From Arthrobacter sp. fls2-241-R2A-200 (lineage in GTDB: Bacteria; Actinomycetota; Actinomycetes; Actinomycetales; Micrococcaceae), in the NCBI RefSeq assembly GCF_030209745.1, contig NZ_JARVRJ010000010.1, forward strand, positions 147,813 through 211,812: DNA of 64,000 nucleotides, given 5' to 3'. Position numbers and translations under genes: made by a program. Under the pieces are notes generated by a model. That model did no database searches and was not told the origin of the DNA. It was given only the letters and a program-made list of their open reading frames with translations. Shown here one piece after another: positions 10,476-19,150 of the stretch; position 1 is the first letter of the stretch, and the number at the start of each line of letters is the position of its first letter.

Positions 10476-10544
10476 CCGCCGAGTTCCGTCCACAGGGCAG
10501 GGATGCGGTTAGGAAGTCACCGGGCGATCTGTGAAAATGGGGGA

Positions 10545-11270
10545 ATGAGCACGCAGTCTCCGACGCCCCACTCGGGTCCGTCCAACACCGGGTCCCACAC
10601 TTCCCACCACCACACCTCCCAAGGGCAGAGCTTGGCCCAAGCCCTGGAACAGGCGGGTTTCTACCCACGGTTGGTGTCCGACGTCGTGGATGATGCCCTG
10701 GACGGTCGCGAATGCTTGTCGCACCTCGTGCATCTGGAGACCCATTTCGACCGGGCTGAGGTACGCCGGCACATTACCGTCCTGGTGCTCACCGAGGACA
10801 TGCTGGTGATCACCCACGTGGATGACCAGCAACTGGACGAGGCAGGCGAACAGATCGTCGCGCAAATCTCCACCGAGTCGGTGCCAGTGGCCCAGATCCG
10901 TTCAGTCGTGCTGAGCTACATCTATGCCCAGCCGCAGGATTACAAGCCGTCGGACCCGGTACGCGAGCTGACGGTCTCCATCGCTTGGTCCGGTGGCCAG
11001 CGGCTGGATATGGGACCTGCCAGCTGCGGTGATCCACAGTGCGAAGCCGATCATGGCTACAGCGGCACAATCGCCCAGGAAGACATTGTGTTGCGCATCA
11101 GTGCTGAGGCAGACGGGCTCCAGGCCGTTCAAGACGCAAAAACGTTTGCCCGCGCTCTGCGTGCGGTCAATACCGGCAACGCGGCTCCTCTCCAGCACTC
11201 GGCCGTTCCGGCGCCCCGGCCCCGTTCAGGCGTTTTCAGTAACCGCTTGAACCGTGGACACCAGCGTTGA
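10545..11270 (+). CDS. DUF5998 family protein of unknown function
   Basis: A 241-residue protein I place in the actinobacterial DUF5998 group from its sequence and position between the acyl-CoA synthetase fusion and the phosphatase. The start MSTQSPTPHSG at 10545 follows GGGGGA; an upstream ATG at 10503 would add 14 residues unlike the family. After a Ser/Thr/His-rich disordered N-terminus (to about residue 30) comes a compact domain of beta strands with a CGDPQCEADHGY stretch whose two cysteines could bind metal. The stop overlaps the TTG start of the phosphatase (TTGA). No function is known. Confidence 0.7.
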   Translation: MSTQSPTPHSGPSNTGSHTSHHHTSQGQSLAQALEQAGFYPRLVSDVVDDALDGRECLSHLVHLETHFDRAEVRRHITVLVLTEDMLVITHVDDQQLDEAGEQIVAQISTESVPVAQIRSVVLSYIYAQPQDYKPSDPVRELTVSIAWSGGQRLDMGPASCGDPQCEADHGYSGTIAQEDIVLRISAEADGLQAVQDAKTFARALRAVNTGNAAPLQHSAVPAPRPRSGVFSNRLNRGHQR

Positions 11271-12448
11271 GCGATCCGCAAACGGACGTACCTTCAGCGC
11301 CACTGTTCGGAAGCAGGTCGATCGCCGAAGTCATGACCAGTTCCGCCGCGGCTTTGGGTGTGCCTGGTTTTGACAACCGCCTTGGGCTGCTCCCCACGCA
11401 GCGTGTCTGCGTGGTCCTCGCCGATGGCCTGGGACGGAACCTGCTCAAACAAAAGGCTTCACATACGCCCTTTTTGCGCTCTGTCGCTGCAGCAGGGCAA
11501 GGGAACATTCCGGTGTGGATAGACTCGGCTTTCCCCAGTACGACGGCGGCGTCCCTCGCCAGCCTGGGCACCGGCCTTCCCGCCGGTCAGCACGGGATGG
11601 TGGGCTACGACGTCCTCGATCCTGCCCAGGACAAAGTAGTGAACCTGCTTGGCAACTGGGACGCAGGGGTGGACCCGCAACAATGGCAGCCCTGCCCCAC
11701 TGTCTTTGAGCGGGTTGCGGCGGAGCTTGACGTCATCACTGTCAGCCTGCCGCAGTTCGGGAATTCCCCCATGACGCAAGCAGCCCTGCGGGGTAGCCGC
11801 TTCGCGGGTGGAACCACCCTCCACGCGCGCACGGCTGCTGCTGCCGAAGCCATGTCCGGGTCCCAGAGGTCCCTCATGTACTTCTACGTCAACGAACTGG
11901 ACAAAGCGGGCCACCGGTACGGATCCCAGTCGGAGCGGTGGGAGCATCAGCTGGAAGAGCTCGATTTCACCATCAAACGCCTCGCCGCCACCCTGCCCGC
12001 CGGGACCACGATCGTCGTGACAGGGGACCACGGGATGCTGGATGTTCCCGAGTCCCAGCGCATCGACTACTCCGCCGATGCGTCGCTGGTCTCCGGTGTA
12101 CGGCACACCGCGGGGGAACCCCGCATGGTTCATCTTTACTTGGAACCGGACACCAATGAGACCCACCGGGAGGCTCTCATTGCTGCCTGGCGCCAGCGTT
12201 TTGGCGAACGTATTTGGGCCTTCACGCGGGAGCAAGCAGTAAACGCCGGATTGTTCGGCGCCGTCCGCCCGGAGGTCGCCTCGAGGATTGGTGACGTCAT
12301 GATCGCGGCCCGGGATACCTTAGCCCTCTATGACACCCGAAGGGTGAGGCCGGCGTCCCTGGAAGTGGTAGGACAGCACGGATCACTGACCAAGGCCGAG
12401 CGCGAGATCCCGCTGCTTTGTTTCACGGCTACGGGCAAGCGCGGCTGA
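11267..12448 (+). CDS. Alkaline phosphatase superfamily protein (type I phosphodiesterase/nucleotide pyrophosphatase)
   Basis: A 393-residue phosphoesterase of the two-zinc alkaline phosphatase superfamily. Visible elements are the first metal aspartate in LADGLGRN, the threonine nucleophile in FPSTTAASLASLGTG, a distal metal site in ELDKAGHRYG, VTGDHGMLD, and the last histidine in VRHTAGEPRM. Such enzymes cleave phosphodiester or pyrophosphate bonds in nucleotides or lipids; the substrate is not evident. There is no clear signal peptide, so it is probably cytoplasmic. TTG start overlapping the preceding stop by four bases, hence one transcription unit with the DUF5998 gene. It is convergent with sepH. 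Confidence 0.88.
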   Translation: MSDPQTDVPSAPLFGSRSIAEVMTSSAAALGVPGFDNRLGLLPTQRVCVVLADGLGRNLLKQKASHTPFLRSVAAAGQGNIPVWIDSAFPSTTAASLASLGTGLPAGQHGMVGYDVLDPAQDKVVNLLGNWDAGVDPQQWQPCPTVFERVAAELDVITVSLPQFGNSPMTQAALRGSRFAGGTTLHARTAAAAEAMSGSQRSLMYFYVNELDKAGHRYGSQSERWEHQLEELDFTIKRLAATLPAGTTIVVTGDHGMLDVPESQRIDYSADASLVSGVRHTAGEPRMVHLYLEPDTNETHREALIAAWRQRFGERIWAFTREQAVNAGLFGAVRPEVASRIGDVMIAARDTLALYDTRRVRPASLEVVGQHGSLTKAEREIPLLCFTATGKRG

Positions 12449-12529
12449 CCGAGGTTTCGGGGGTGTGCGTTCCGGGGTTGTGCCTTCGGTGATTGGTGCG
12501 CGTTCGGGGATCAGGCCCGAACAGGGATG

Positions 12530-13927
12530 CTAGTCTCCGCGGGCACCAAAAACGATTTCGTCCCAGCTGGGAATGCTTGAGCGTTTAGGCCGGGACGGTT
12601 GCCGCTCCGCGGAAACATCTGGCTCTTTATGCTTGGCAGGGGCCTTTGAATCCGGTGTGTCTGAGCTTGGTGTCTCTGAGCTTGGTGGCTCGGGGTCGGC
12701 GGCTTTTGTCCCTTGAACCTTGGTCCCTTGAATCTGTATCTCGGCAGTGTGCGTGTCAGCATGGTCGGTATCGGATGGATCCACAGCTGAGGCTCCATCA
12801 CCGCCGCTGCCGAGAAGCTCATCCAGGCCGGCGGGCTTCCGTGCGCCCGGCCCCGAGACTGTCCGCAGGGGACTGGCCACCACCGTGATTTCCCGCGTGT
12901 CCGTGCTGACGCCCTCATGGAGCCGCAAGGAAGCGTCGCCGTCGTCGCCCGTGTCTGTGTGCATCGGCGCCAAGCTGAGCCGCGAAAGTATCGAGGGCCT
13001 GCCGTCCCTGCGGGAGCGCGTGGCAGGCGTCGGATCGGTCTCCGGGTCCGCGCTGGCGGGTTCCTCGATTGCGTCGACGTCCTCGGGCCTCGGGTGGGCA
13101 GCGGGAACATTGGTCAAGAGGACCGCTAAGGCGTCGTCCGCCTCTTCGTCCACGCCCAATCGCTGGCCGCGCCGGGAACGCAGCATCTCCAGCAGGCTGT
13201 CCGAGTCCTTGGCTGACGTGCGCGCAGCGGTCTCGGCGTCGGTTTCGAAGTCGAAGGGCCGATCGGACACGGCGGTGAGGCGCCGTGCAGGCACTGGGCC
13301 GTCCAAGGGCTCGAGTTCGCTCAACTGCTGGGCCCAGCGGTTGGCGTTCTGCAGGGATTTCCGTTGCGGACTGAACGTCCACATAGCCGGTGGCTCCTCG
13401 CCGATGCTGCCCTGGGCGCCCGGAATGGTTTCGAAGCGCGCCACGACCGTCCACGTACCGTCAGCGCGACGCCAAGAGTCCCACTCCACCGTTGAGGAAT
13501 CGATGCCGTGCGCTGCGAGCCGGTGGTTCACCATCTCGCCGAGGCTCGCCGGGTTGTCGCCGAACGCCGAACGGTAGACGTCGTGGCCGGGGACAGGAGA
13601 AGCGATCTCGATATTGCGTGCCTGCCGAGCCACATATTCACGTTCGGCAAGGACGGGACCTTCATACCGTTGCACGCTGGCAAGCGGCAGTCCCGAGAGT
13701 TCAGCGACTTCTGCGGCGGTTGCTCCGCCGCGGATCCGCGCCTGGATGTCCCGTGGTGACATGGCGATGGGGGAGTTGGCGGCTCGTGCCGCCACTTGGG
13801 CGGGGGTCCGGCTGGTGGCAGCCCTCAGGGCCTCGTCGATCGGAAGCTGGAACATCGCACCGCCGGGTCCGCTGAGAAGCAGATGGCCGCCGTCGTCGTG
13901 GACGCCTACCAGTCGTAGATCCTGCAT
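12530..13927 (-). CDS. sepH: Septation protein SepH (DUF3071)
   Basis: A 465-residue homologue of SepH, which in Streptomyces and Mycobacterium binds FtsZ and stimulates Z-ring assembly. The conserved N-terminus starts MQDLRLVGVHDDG and leads into a DUF3071 domain with a helix-turn-helix-like segment (AAEVAELSGLPLASVQRYEG, about residues 75-95). The remainder is low-complexity and acidic to Pro/Ser-rich. I chose the ATG at 13927 because the family begins at MQDLR and GGAGGG precedes it; the open frame runs a further 101 codons upstream into non-conserved sequence. The C-terminus contains short repeats of the type SSETPSSDTPDS. Confidence 0.92.
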   Translation of the reverse strand: MQDLRLVGVHDDGGHLLLSGPGGAMFQLPIDEALRAATSRTPAQVAARAANSPIAMSPRDIQARIRGGATAAEVAELSGLPLASVQRYEGPVLAEREYVARQARNIEIASPVPGHDVYRSAFGDNPASLGEMVNHRLAAHGIDSSTVEWDSWRRADGTWTVVARFETIPGAQGSIGEEPPAMWTFSPQRKSLQNANRWAQQLSELEPLDGPVPARRLTAVSDRPFDFETDAETAARTSAKDSDSLLEMLRSRRGQRLGVDEEADDALAVLLTNVPAAHPRPEDVDAIEEPASADPETDPTPATRSRRDGRPSILSRLSLAPMHTDTGDDGDASLRLHEGVSTDTREITVVASPLRTVSGPGARKPAGLDELLGSGGDGASAVDPSDTDHADTHTAEIQIQGTKVQGTKAADPEPPSSETPSSDTPDSKAPAKHKEPDVSAERQPSRPKRSSIPSWDEIVFGARGD

Positions 13928-14256
13928 AACACCCTCCACCACATGGCATAACTGACATTCGAAACTCTGCCACCCACGCGGGCCTTTTCCTATTAGGACA
14001 AGGGGCGTGCCGTGATATTCCGGCAAAACATCCGGGTTAATATCTTGGCTGGCGTCCGGCTGGCGTTGTGGCGAAGGTCCGCCTGAAGAAGTGAGGCCCT
14101 GGCGAAGCTCTGGACTTTTGCGGTACGGCGGAGGAAAATCTGGCCGGTATCGGGCACAAATCCGCGTACCCCGGCGTTGGACCCGTACACCGGAAACAAA
14201 GGTTTTGCGCCAGTCCGGCAATCTATCCATTGCAGGTTCGGAGGACGAAAAAGACG
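13928..14256. other. Divergent intergenic region between sepH and the DUF4193 gene
   Basis: 329 bases with no convincing gene. It must carry the sepH promoter on the minus strand and the DUF4193 promoter on the plus strand. The sepH frame stays open through most of it, but that translation has no family-like features. A GGAGG at about 14240 is the ribosome-binding site of the DUF4193 gene. I see no clear -35/-10 pair. Confidence 0.5.
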
Positions 14257-14556
14257 ATGGCCACGGATTACGATGCCCCTCGGAAAACTGAGGAAGACGT
14301 CAGCGAAGACTCCATTGAGGAGCTCAAGACGCGCCAGCCAGGGAGTCAGTCCTCAGCGGTGGACGTGGACGAAGCAGATTTAGCTGATGCTTTCGAGTTG
14401 CCGGGAGCCGATCTCTCCGGAGAAGAGCTCCTCATCCAGGTTACGCCGCCCCAAGCTGACGAATTCACGTGCTTCAACTGTTTCCTGGTCAAGCACAGAT
14501 CGCAGATTGCGGCAGAGCGGGATGGCCACCTGTACTGCACCGAATGCGAAAGCTAG
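14257..14556 (+). CDS. DUF4193 family protein with a zinc-ribbon-like C-terminus
   Basis: A 99-residue protein starting MATDYDAPRKTEED, the hallmark N-terminus of the actinobacterial DUF4193 family. The C-terminal part has CFNCFLVKH and LYCTEC, two CxxC pairs likely to bind one zinc ion. The middle is very acidic. The role is unknown; the family sits next to sepH, DUF3093 and dut in many Micrococcales. The ATG at 14257 follows GGAGGA with a 12-base spacer; an upstream TTG at 14230 is less likely. Confidence 0.88.
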   Translation: MATDYDAPRKTEEDVSEDSIEELKTRQPGSQSSAVDVDEADLADAFELPGADLSGEELLIQVTPPQADEFTCFNCFLVKHRSQIAAERDGHLYCTECES

Positions 14557-14568
14557 ATTGGGCGAGCG

Positions 14569-15066
14569 TCAGGCTCTGGGGGAGGTCAACGCAGAAACAA
14601 GTGCGTCCGGCCTTCGGGTGGACGTCAGCCAGTACGGGGTGCGGTCCGCAGGGTCGGTGATCTCGATCTTGACCACAGGGTCCACCCATCCTCGGAAGCA
14701 CATGTAGGCGAGGCCGTTCAGGCGTGTGCCGCGCTCGGCGGAAGCATCGCTTTTTTCGAAGCCCTCCACGGTGCCCACGAACTCGCGGTCGATGGTTGCG
14801 CGTCCCACGCGGAGGGTGTCTTGGGTGACCGAGATGGTGGGCGTTGAGAGCAGCAGCATGGTTGTCATGAGCGCAAAAAGGACAAGGGCCGCAATGATGG
14901 CAGCGGCCGTGCTGATGGGTCCGAACATCAAGAGTCCTGCACTCGACAGCCCTACCACCACAATCCAGATCCACGCCGACGGCCACAGCTTCTCTGTATA
15001 GATGGGCTGGGAGGATGAGGCGGTGTTTCCGGCGGGCATGGAGGCGGAAGGGTCAGGCGTAGGCAT
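14569..15066 (-). CDS. DUF3093 family membrane protein
   Basis: A 165-residue protein with two adjacent hydrophobic helices (about residues 30-75) and a soluble C-terminal beta-rich part, matching the actinobacterial DUF3093 family typically encoded beside dut. No function is established. It is convergent with the DUF4193 gene (12 bases between the stop codons) and divergent from dut, whose start lies 70 bases away. Confidence 0.8.
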   Translation of the reverse strand: MPTPDPSASMPAGNTASSSQPIYTEKLWPSAWIWIVVVGLSSAGLLMFGPISTAAAIIAALVLFALMTTMLLLSTPTISVTQDTLRVGRATIDREFVGTVEGFEKSDASAERGTRLNGLAYMCFRGWVDPVVKIEITDPADRTPYWLTSTRRPDALVSALTSPRA

Positions 15067-15136
15067 GGATCCAGCTTATCGGTCCACGCCAAATCGGGAC
15101 GCCCCGGCGGTGGAGGGCAACGTAGAATAAACCACT

Positions 15137-15676
15137 GTGAGCAACGAGACCGCAGTACTAAGGACAGAGGCCGGACCCGCGAACGCGGATGGCGCGGATA
15201 CCCCGGCAAGCTATGGGACCCCTACCGTTAACGTCCAGTTGAAAATGCTCGACGACGGCCTTGAAGCGCCGTCGTACGCGCACCCTGGCGACGCCGGGGC
15301 GGACCTGCGCGCACGCGAAGATGTGCACTTGGCCCCGGGCGAGCGGAAGTTGGTTCCAACAGGCGTTTCCATCGCGTTGCCGAATGGCTTCGTTGCCCTC
15401 ATCCACCCCCGCTCGGGCTTGGCAACCAAGCACGGCTTGACCGTGGTCAACGCACCGGGAACGGTGGACGCCGGGTACCGCGGGGAGATCGCCGTGACCC
15501 TCCTCAATACGGACACAACCCAGCCCATAGAGCTCAAGCGCGGCGATAGAATTGCACAGATGGTGATTCAGCGCGTGGAGTATGCACAGTTCGTCAACGT
15601 CGACCAGTTGTCCGATTCCATACGCGGTACCGGCGGCTTCGGTTCCACAGGCGGCTTCACCACACCACAGGCGTAA
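15137..15676 (+). CDS. dut: Deoxyuridine 5'-triphosphate nucleotidohydrolase (dUTPase)
   Basis: A 179-residue trimeric-type dUTPase, which hydrolyses dUTP to dUMP and pyrophosphate and so keeps uracil out of DNA. All five family motifs are present: AGADLRA, PRSGLATKHG, VNAPGTVDAGYRGE with the catalytic aspartate, GDRIAQMV, and the C-terminal glycine-rich GTGGFGSTG loop. The first 35 residues are a non-conserved extension, so the GTG start at 15137 is somewhat uncertain. The next gene starts 109 bases on, and a possible hairpin lies in that gap. Confidence 0.95.
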   Translation: MSNETAVLRTEAGPANADGADTPASYGTPTVNVQLKMLDDGLEAPSYAHPGDAGADLRAREDVHLAPGERKLVPTGVSIALPNGFVALIHPRSGLATKHGLTVVNAPGTVDAGYRGEIAVTLLNTDTTQPIELKRGDRIAQMVIQRVEYAQFVNVDQLSDSIRGTGGFGSTGGFTTPQA

Positions 15677-15691
15677 ATAGTCCACCCTCAC

Positions 15692-15721
15692 GGCGGGCGG
15701 CACCCATGAAAGGGATGCCGC
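15692..15721 (+). terminator. Possible weak terminator after dut
   Basis: GCGGCACCC and GGGATGCCGC form a short imperfect stem around an ATGAAA loop just after the dut stop. There is no T-run, so it may only be an attenuating or processing structure. Confidence 0.3.
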
Positions 15722-15785
15722 ATTGCCGTTGTTGACTGTGGTTGCGGTTTACTTGGGGACAGACCACTACTAAGGAGAAAACCCG

Positions 15786-16532
15786 ATGCTTTTTGGGCGC
15801 GGCAAGAAGTCCAAGGCCGAGAAGACCGGTACCGCTGGAACGCTCGGCGAATCCGACTCCGCTGAAGTACAAAGTTCCGGGGCTGCCGGGACAGCAGCCA
15901 AAGGGGACTTCCGGGGGAGCAAGGGTCCTTTGGACATTAGCGAAATCGAGAGCCAGGACGGCTACGTTGACCTTGGGGCGCTGCTAATTGCACCGGCCGA
16001 TGGCCTCCAGTTGCGGCTCGAAGTCGAAGAGGCCACGCAGCGCGTTGTGGCGGTCACCATGGATCTGGGCGGTTCCAGCCTCCAACTCCAGGCGTTTGCC
16101 GCCCCGCGCTCAGAGGGTCTCTGGGACGAGATTCGCGAGCAAATCAGTGAGTCGGTAGCGAGCCAGAGCGGAGAAACCGAAGAAATTTCGGGGAGCTTCG
16201 GACCCGAGTTGGTGGCGAAACTGCCCGCAGAAGCCACAGATGGAAGCCGGGGTTTCCGCGCGGCCCGATTCATCGGCGTCGACGGTCCCCGTTGGTTCCT
16301 TCGGGGCGTTCTGGGCGGGGAGGCTGCGTTGAATCGCGAGGCCGCGGCCGACCTGGAGGAGTTGTTCCGGCGCGTAGTGGTGGTTCGCGGTGAAAGCCCG
16401 ATGCCGCCGCGGGAACTCCTGCAGCTGCGGGTACCCAAGGATGCTGCCGTTCCAGGACAGGCAGGCGCCCCCGCCGGTGAGGCCGCGATGCACCAGCCCG
16501 AACGAGGACCGGAGATCACCCAGATTGGCTGA
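15786..16532 (+). CDS. DUF3710 domain protein
   Basis: A 248-residue soluble protein of the actinobacterial DUF3710 family, recognised from its sequence (PADGLQLRLEVEE, DGPRWFLRGVLGG) and from its place between dut and the OB-fold/DUF3159 genes. The first 50 residues are charged and low in complexity; the remainder is a single alpha/beta domain. No enzymatic motif is visible. An AAGGAGA ribosome-binding site sits eight bases ahead of the ATG. Its end overlaps the likely TTG start of the next gene by eight bases. Confidence 0.85.
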   Translation: MLFGRGKKSKAEKTGTAGTLGESDSAEVQSSGAAGTAAKGDFRGSKGPLDISEIESQDGYVDLGALLIAPADGLQLRLEVEEATQRVVAVTMDLGGSSLQLQAFAAPRSEGLWDEIREQISESVASQSGETEEISGSFGPELVAKLPAEATDGSRGFRAARFIGVDGPRWFLRGVLGGEAALNREAAADLEELFRRVVVVRGESPMPPRELLQLRVPKDAAVPGQAGAPAGEAAMHQPERGPEITQIG

Positions 16533-16884
16533 CGCGACGGCAGGGAATGGATCCCTCCAGCAGCAAGGGCATGGAGTCAAGGACCTCCCTGCCCGTGGCC
16601 GGGCAGAATGCTACGGATTCGTCGATTCGGTGACACATCAACCACCCAGCCCGCAGCCTTTCTTTTCTGCGCTGGTAGTCGACCACGTCCAGACCGGATC
16701 CCCGGCAGCCGGCGGCGCCAGAAAGCCAAATCCACGGCTACGCGTCATTTGGCTTGGCCGGGATCGGGTGCCGGGCATCAAGGCCGGGGTGGAGGTCCAT
16801 CTCAAAGGCATGGTCACCGAGGTCGAAGGTCTTCCGGCCATGTTCAATCCCCGTTACGAGATACTTTCCACCCAGGAGCACTAA
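16525..16884 (+). CDS. Small OB-fold nucleic-acid-binding protein
   Basis: A predicted 119-residue protein with an OB-fold of the type found next to DUF3710/DUF3159 genes in actinobacteria: CYGFVDSVTHQP, then LRVIWLGRDRVPGIKAGVEV, then FNPRYEIL at the end. The conserved part begins close to the DUF3710 stop and no ATG lies ahead of it in frame, so I infer the TTG at 16525 as the start, giving an eight-base overlap; GGAG at 16511 is a possible ribosome-binding site. Function is unknown, probably single-stranded nucleic acid binding. Exact start uncertain. Confidence 0.7.
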   Translation: MADATAGNGSLQQQGHGVKDLPARGRAECYGFVDSVTHQPPSPQPFFSALVVDHVQTGSPAAGGARKPNPRLRVIWLGRDRVPGIKAGVEVHLKGMVTEVEGLPAMFNPRYEILSTQEH

Positions 16885-16888
16885 AAAC

Positions 16889-17650
16889 GTGGCCAACGGA
16901 TCAGAACCGACAGACCCAGCCAACCCAACAGGTGCCCCGAACCCAGCGGTGGTTCCCCCAACGACTGGGCCAACGATGTCCGAATTGGCTGCCGGGTACG
17001 CCGAGCGGGCCGGTATCCAGCGGAACAGCTCAGGGCACGTAGACATGCTGAAGTCCGCCGGCGGAGTGCAAGGCATCGCCGAGAGCATCCTGCCGGGGCT
17101 TGTTTTCCTCGTGGCATTCACCATGTCCAGGGACCTGACAGTGTCGCTGGTGGCTGCCTTGGCTGCTGCCGCAATCTTTACGGTCATCCGGATCGTCCAG
17201 CGACGTCCGCTGACCCAAGCCTTGGCAGGCGTGGTGGGCGTTGGCATCTCGGCGTGGTTGGCCAATACGACAGGCAGGGCTGAGGACTTTTACGTTCTGG
17301 GATTCTTTACCAACGTCGCCTACATAGCTGCAATGGCGTTGTCGGTGGTGGTGAAATGGCCTATCGCCGGACTCCTCTTCGGGTTCGTCCGCAATGAAGG
17401 CTTCGACTGGCGAAAAAATCCAGTGCGCCTCCGGACCTACGCCAACGGCACCTGGATCGTGGTCGCTGTCCTTGCCTTGCGGCTCGTGGTCCAGGTGCCG
17501 TTGTACCTTATGGGTGAGCCAGGGTTGACCGCGTTGGCAACCACACGGATCCTGATGGGTGCTCCGCTGTACATCCTCGGCTTGTGGGTCGCTTGGCTTG
17601 TCACCAAGCCCGCGCCTCAGCCGTCGAAGCCGTCGTCGTCCGCAGCCTGA
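16889..17650 (+). CDS. DUF3159 family multi-spanning membrane protein
   Basis: A 253-residue protein with about six hydrophobic helices after a polar N-terminal 65 residues, matching DUF3159, an actinobacterial family of unknown function. The motif ESILPGLVFLVAF opens the membrane part. The GTG start at 16889 follows AGGAG with a 10-base spacer and lies four bases after the OB-fold gene stop, so DUF3710, OB-fold and DUF3159 form one operon. The 3' end overlaps the convergent TrkA-like gene by 34 bases. Confidence 0.85.
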   Translation: MANGSEPTDPANPTGAPNPAVVPPTTGPTMSELAAGYAERAGIQRNSSGHVDMLKSAGGVQGIAESILPGLVFLVAFTMSRDLTVSLVAALAAAAIFTVIRIVQRRPLTQALAGVVGVGISAWLANTTGRAEDFYVLGFFTNVAYIAAMALSVVVKWPIAGLLFGFVRNEGFDWRKNPVRLRTYANGTWIVVAVLALRLVVQVPLYLMGEPGLTALATTRILMGAPLYILGLWVAWLVTKPAPQPSKPSSSAA

Positions 17651-18354
17651 TCGGGTGACTCCTGGTCGTCGTCGCGGGGTCCATGTCCGGCAACGGAGGC
17701 TGGAGACAGCAGGCCCCTGAGGTCGTCTTCGGCGGCAAGGGTGGTCACGAAGAACAGTTCGTCACCGCCGTCGAGAACATCGTCCCGCGTAGGCGTGATC
17801 GGCACGTGGTCCCGCAGGATAGCAACCAAAGTAGCGTCCTCAGGCCATTCGATGGCACCTACCGTGCTGCCGATAATGTGCGAGTCATGTGGAACGGTGA
17901 ATTCCACGATGGACGCCACACCGGTCTGCAGGGTCAGCAGGCGCACGATGTCACCGATCTCAACCGCTTCCTCCACCAAGGCCGTCATGAGTTGGGGTGT
18001 GTTGACTGCCACGTCGACACCCCAGGAGTCGTTGAACATCCAATCGTTCTTGGGATTGTTGACCCGCCCGACGGTACGGCCTACGCCGAATTCCGTCTTG
18101 GCCAGCAGCGAAACCACGAGGTTGACCTTGTCGTCACCGGTGGCTGAAACCACGACGTCGGCATCCTCCAGTTTCGCGTCCTGCAGGGTGCTCAACTCGC
18201 AGGCGTCTCCAACCAACCAGCGGGCTCCCCGCAAGCCGCTGCGACCAATGACTTCGGGCTTCAGGTCGATCAGGAGAATCTGGTGGTTGTGGGCCAGGAG
18301 CTCACGCGCGATGGACGAGCCGACGCTGCCTGCGCCAACTATGACAACTTTCAC
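17617..18354 (-). CDS. TrkA-type potassium uptake regulator (second of a pair, CeoC-like)
   Basis: A 245-residue RCK protein: an N-terminal Rossmann NAD(H)-binding domain (VVIVGAGSVGSSIA, aspartate in LLIDLKPE) and a C-terminal TrkA-C domain. Such proteins gate potassium channels or transporters from the cytoplasm. It starts with GTG, and that start overlaps the stop of the upstream trkA-like gene by one base, so the two are cotranslated, as in the mycobacterial ceoB-ceoC pair. The C-terminus is an acidic tail rich in Asp. The divergent KimA-like permease is the obvious partner. Confidence 0.9.
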   Translation of the reverse strand: MKVVIVGAGSVGSSIARELLAHNHQILLIDLKPEVIGRSGLRGARWLVGDACELSTLQDAKLEDADVVVSATGDDKVNLVVSLLAKTEFGVGRTVGRVNNPKNDWMFNDSWGVDVAVNTPQLMTALVEEAVEIGDIVRLLTLQTGVASIVEFTVPHDSHIIGSTVGAIEWPEDATLVAILRDHVPITPTRDDVLDGGDELFFVTTLAAEDDLRGLLSPASVAGHGPRDDDQESPDQAADDDGFDG

Positions 18355-19028
18355 TACAACTCCTTGATGGGTGCTTTGGCGAGGATCCGGCTGATCTCCG
18401 TTGTCCGGTCCAGGCTCAGCATCGCGTGGACTGTGTCGCCTTGCTGGTAAGCCGTTCCGGTTTGCGGCAGCATTCCTTCGCCAAACCGGGTCAGGAACGC
18501 GATACGGATACCAGCAGCGGCCTCGATGGAACTGAGGCTGTGCCCGATCCAGCCTTCATGAAGATCGATTTCAGCCAAGACCAAACGTCCCGACGGCTCC
18601 CGGTAATCGCCCGCAAGGTGCTGTTCGGGGAGGATGCGGCGCAGGACTTGGTCAGCGCTCCAGCGGACAGCCGCAACCGTGGGAATGCCCAGGCGCTGGT
18701 AGATTTCGGCCCGTCCGGGATCGTAGATTCGAGCCACCACGTGGCCCACGTGGAAAGTTTCACGGGCGACGCGTGTGGCGAGGATGTTCGAGTTGTCTCC
18801 ACTGGAGACCGCAGCGAATGCGTAGGCCTCCTCCACGCCGGCCCTCTTAAGGGTGTCCCGGTCAAATCCTACGCCCGTGACCTTGCGTCCCGAGAAAGTG
18901 TTGCGCAGGCGCCGGAAGGCACGTTCGTCCTGATCGATCACCGCCACGGAATGGCCTGCGTCCTCCAGGGTGTGTGCCAGGGTTGCGCCAACACGGCCGC
19001 AACCCATGATCACGAAGTGAGCCACCAT
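18354..19028 (-). CDS. TrkA-type potassium uptake regulator (first of a pair, CeoB-like)
   Basis: A 224-residue RCK protein with an N-terminal nucleotide-binding motif FVIMGCGRVGATLA, an aspartate in VAVIDQDE and a TrkA-C domain in the second half. It is predicted to sense nucleotide (NAD(H) or cyclic-di-AMP-like ligands in relatives) and regulate potassium uptake. It leads the two-gene minus-strand unit and is divergent from the KimA-like permease, with 122 bases between the two starts. Confidence 0.9.
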   Translation of the reverse strand: MVAHFVIMGCGRVGATLAHTLEDAGHSVAVIDQDERAFRRLRNTFSGRKVTGVGFDRDTLKRAGVEEAYAFAAVSSGDNSNILATRVARETFHVGHVVARIYDPGRAEIYQRLGIPTVAAVRWSADQVLRRILPEQHLAGDYREPSGRLVLAEIDLHEGWIGHSLSSIEAAAGIRIAFLTRFGEGMLPQTGTAYQQGDTVHAMLSLDRTTEISRILAKAPIKEL

Positions 19029-19150
19029 GTCTCCTAAAAAGTATCGTCCTGCCGCTTGTGCTGCCGCTTCGTAAGACTTTACCGTCGCAGTGCCCGTACG
19101 GCGGCGACCACCGTCATGACATCGCCGTGGATTCAGAGTAGTTTTGCGGG

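Noticed and set aside
13928..14230. 101-codon N-terminal extension of SepH
   Set aside because: The family begins at MQDLRLVG and a GGAGGG ribosome-binding site precedes 13927.
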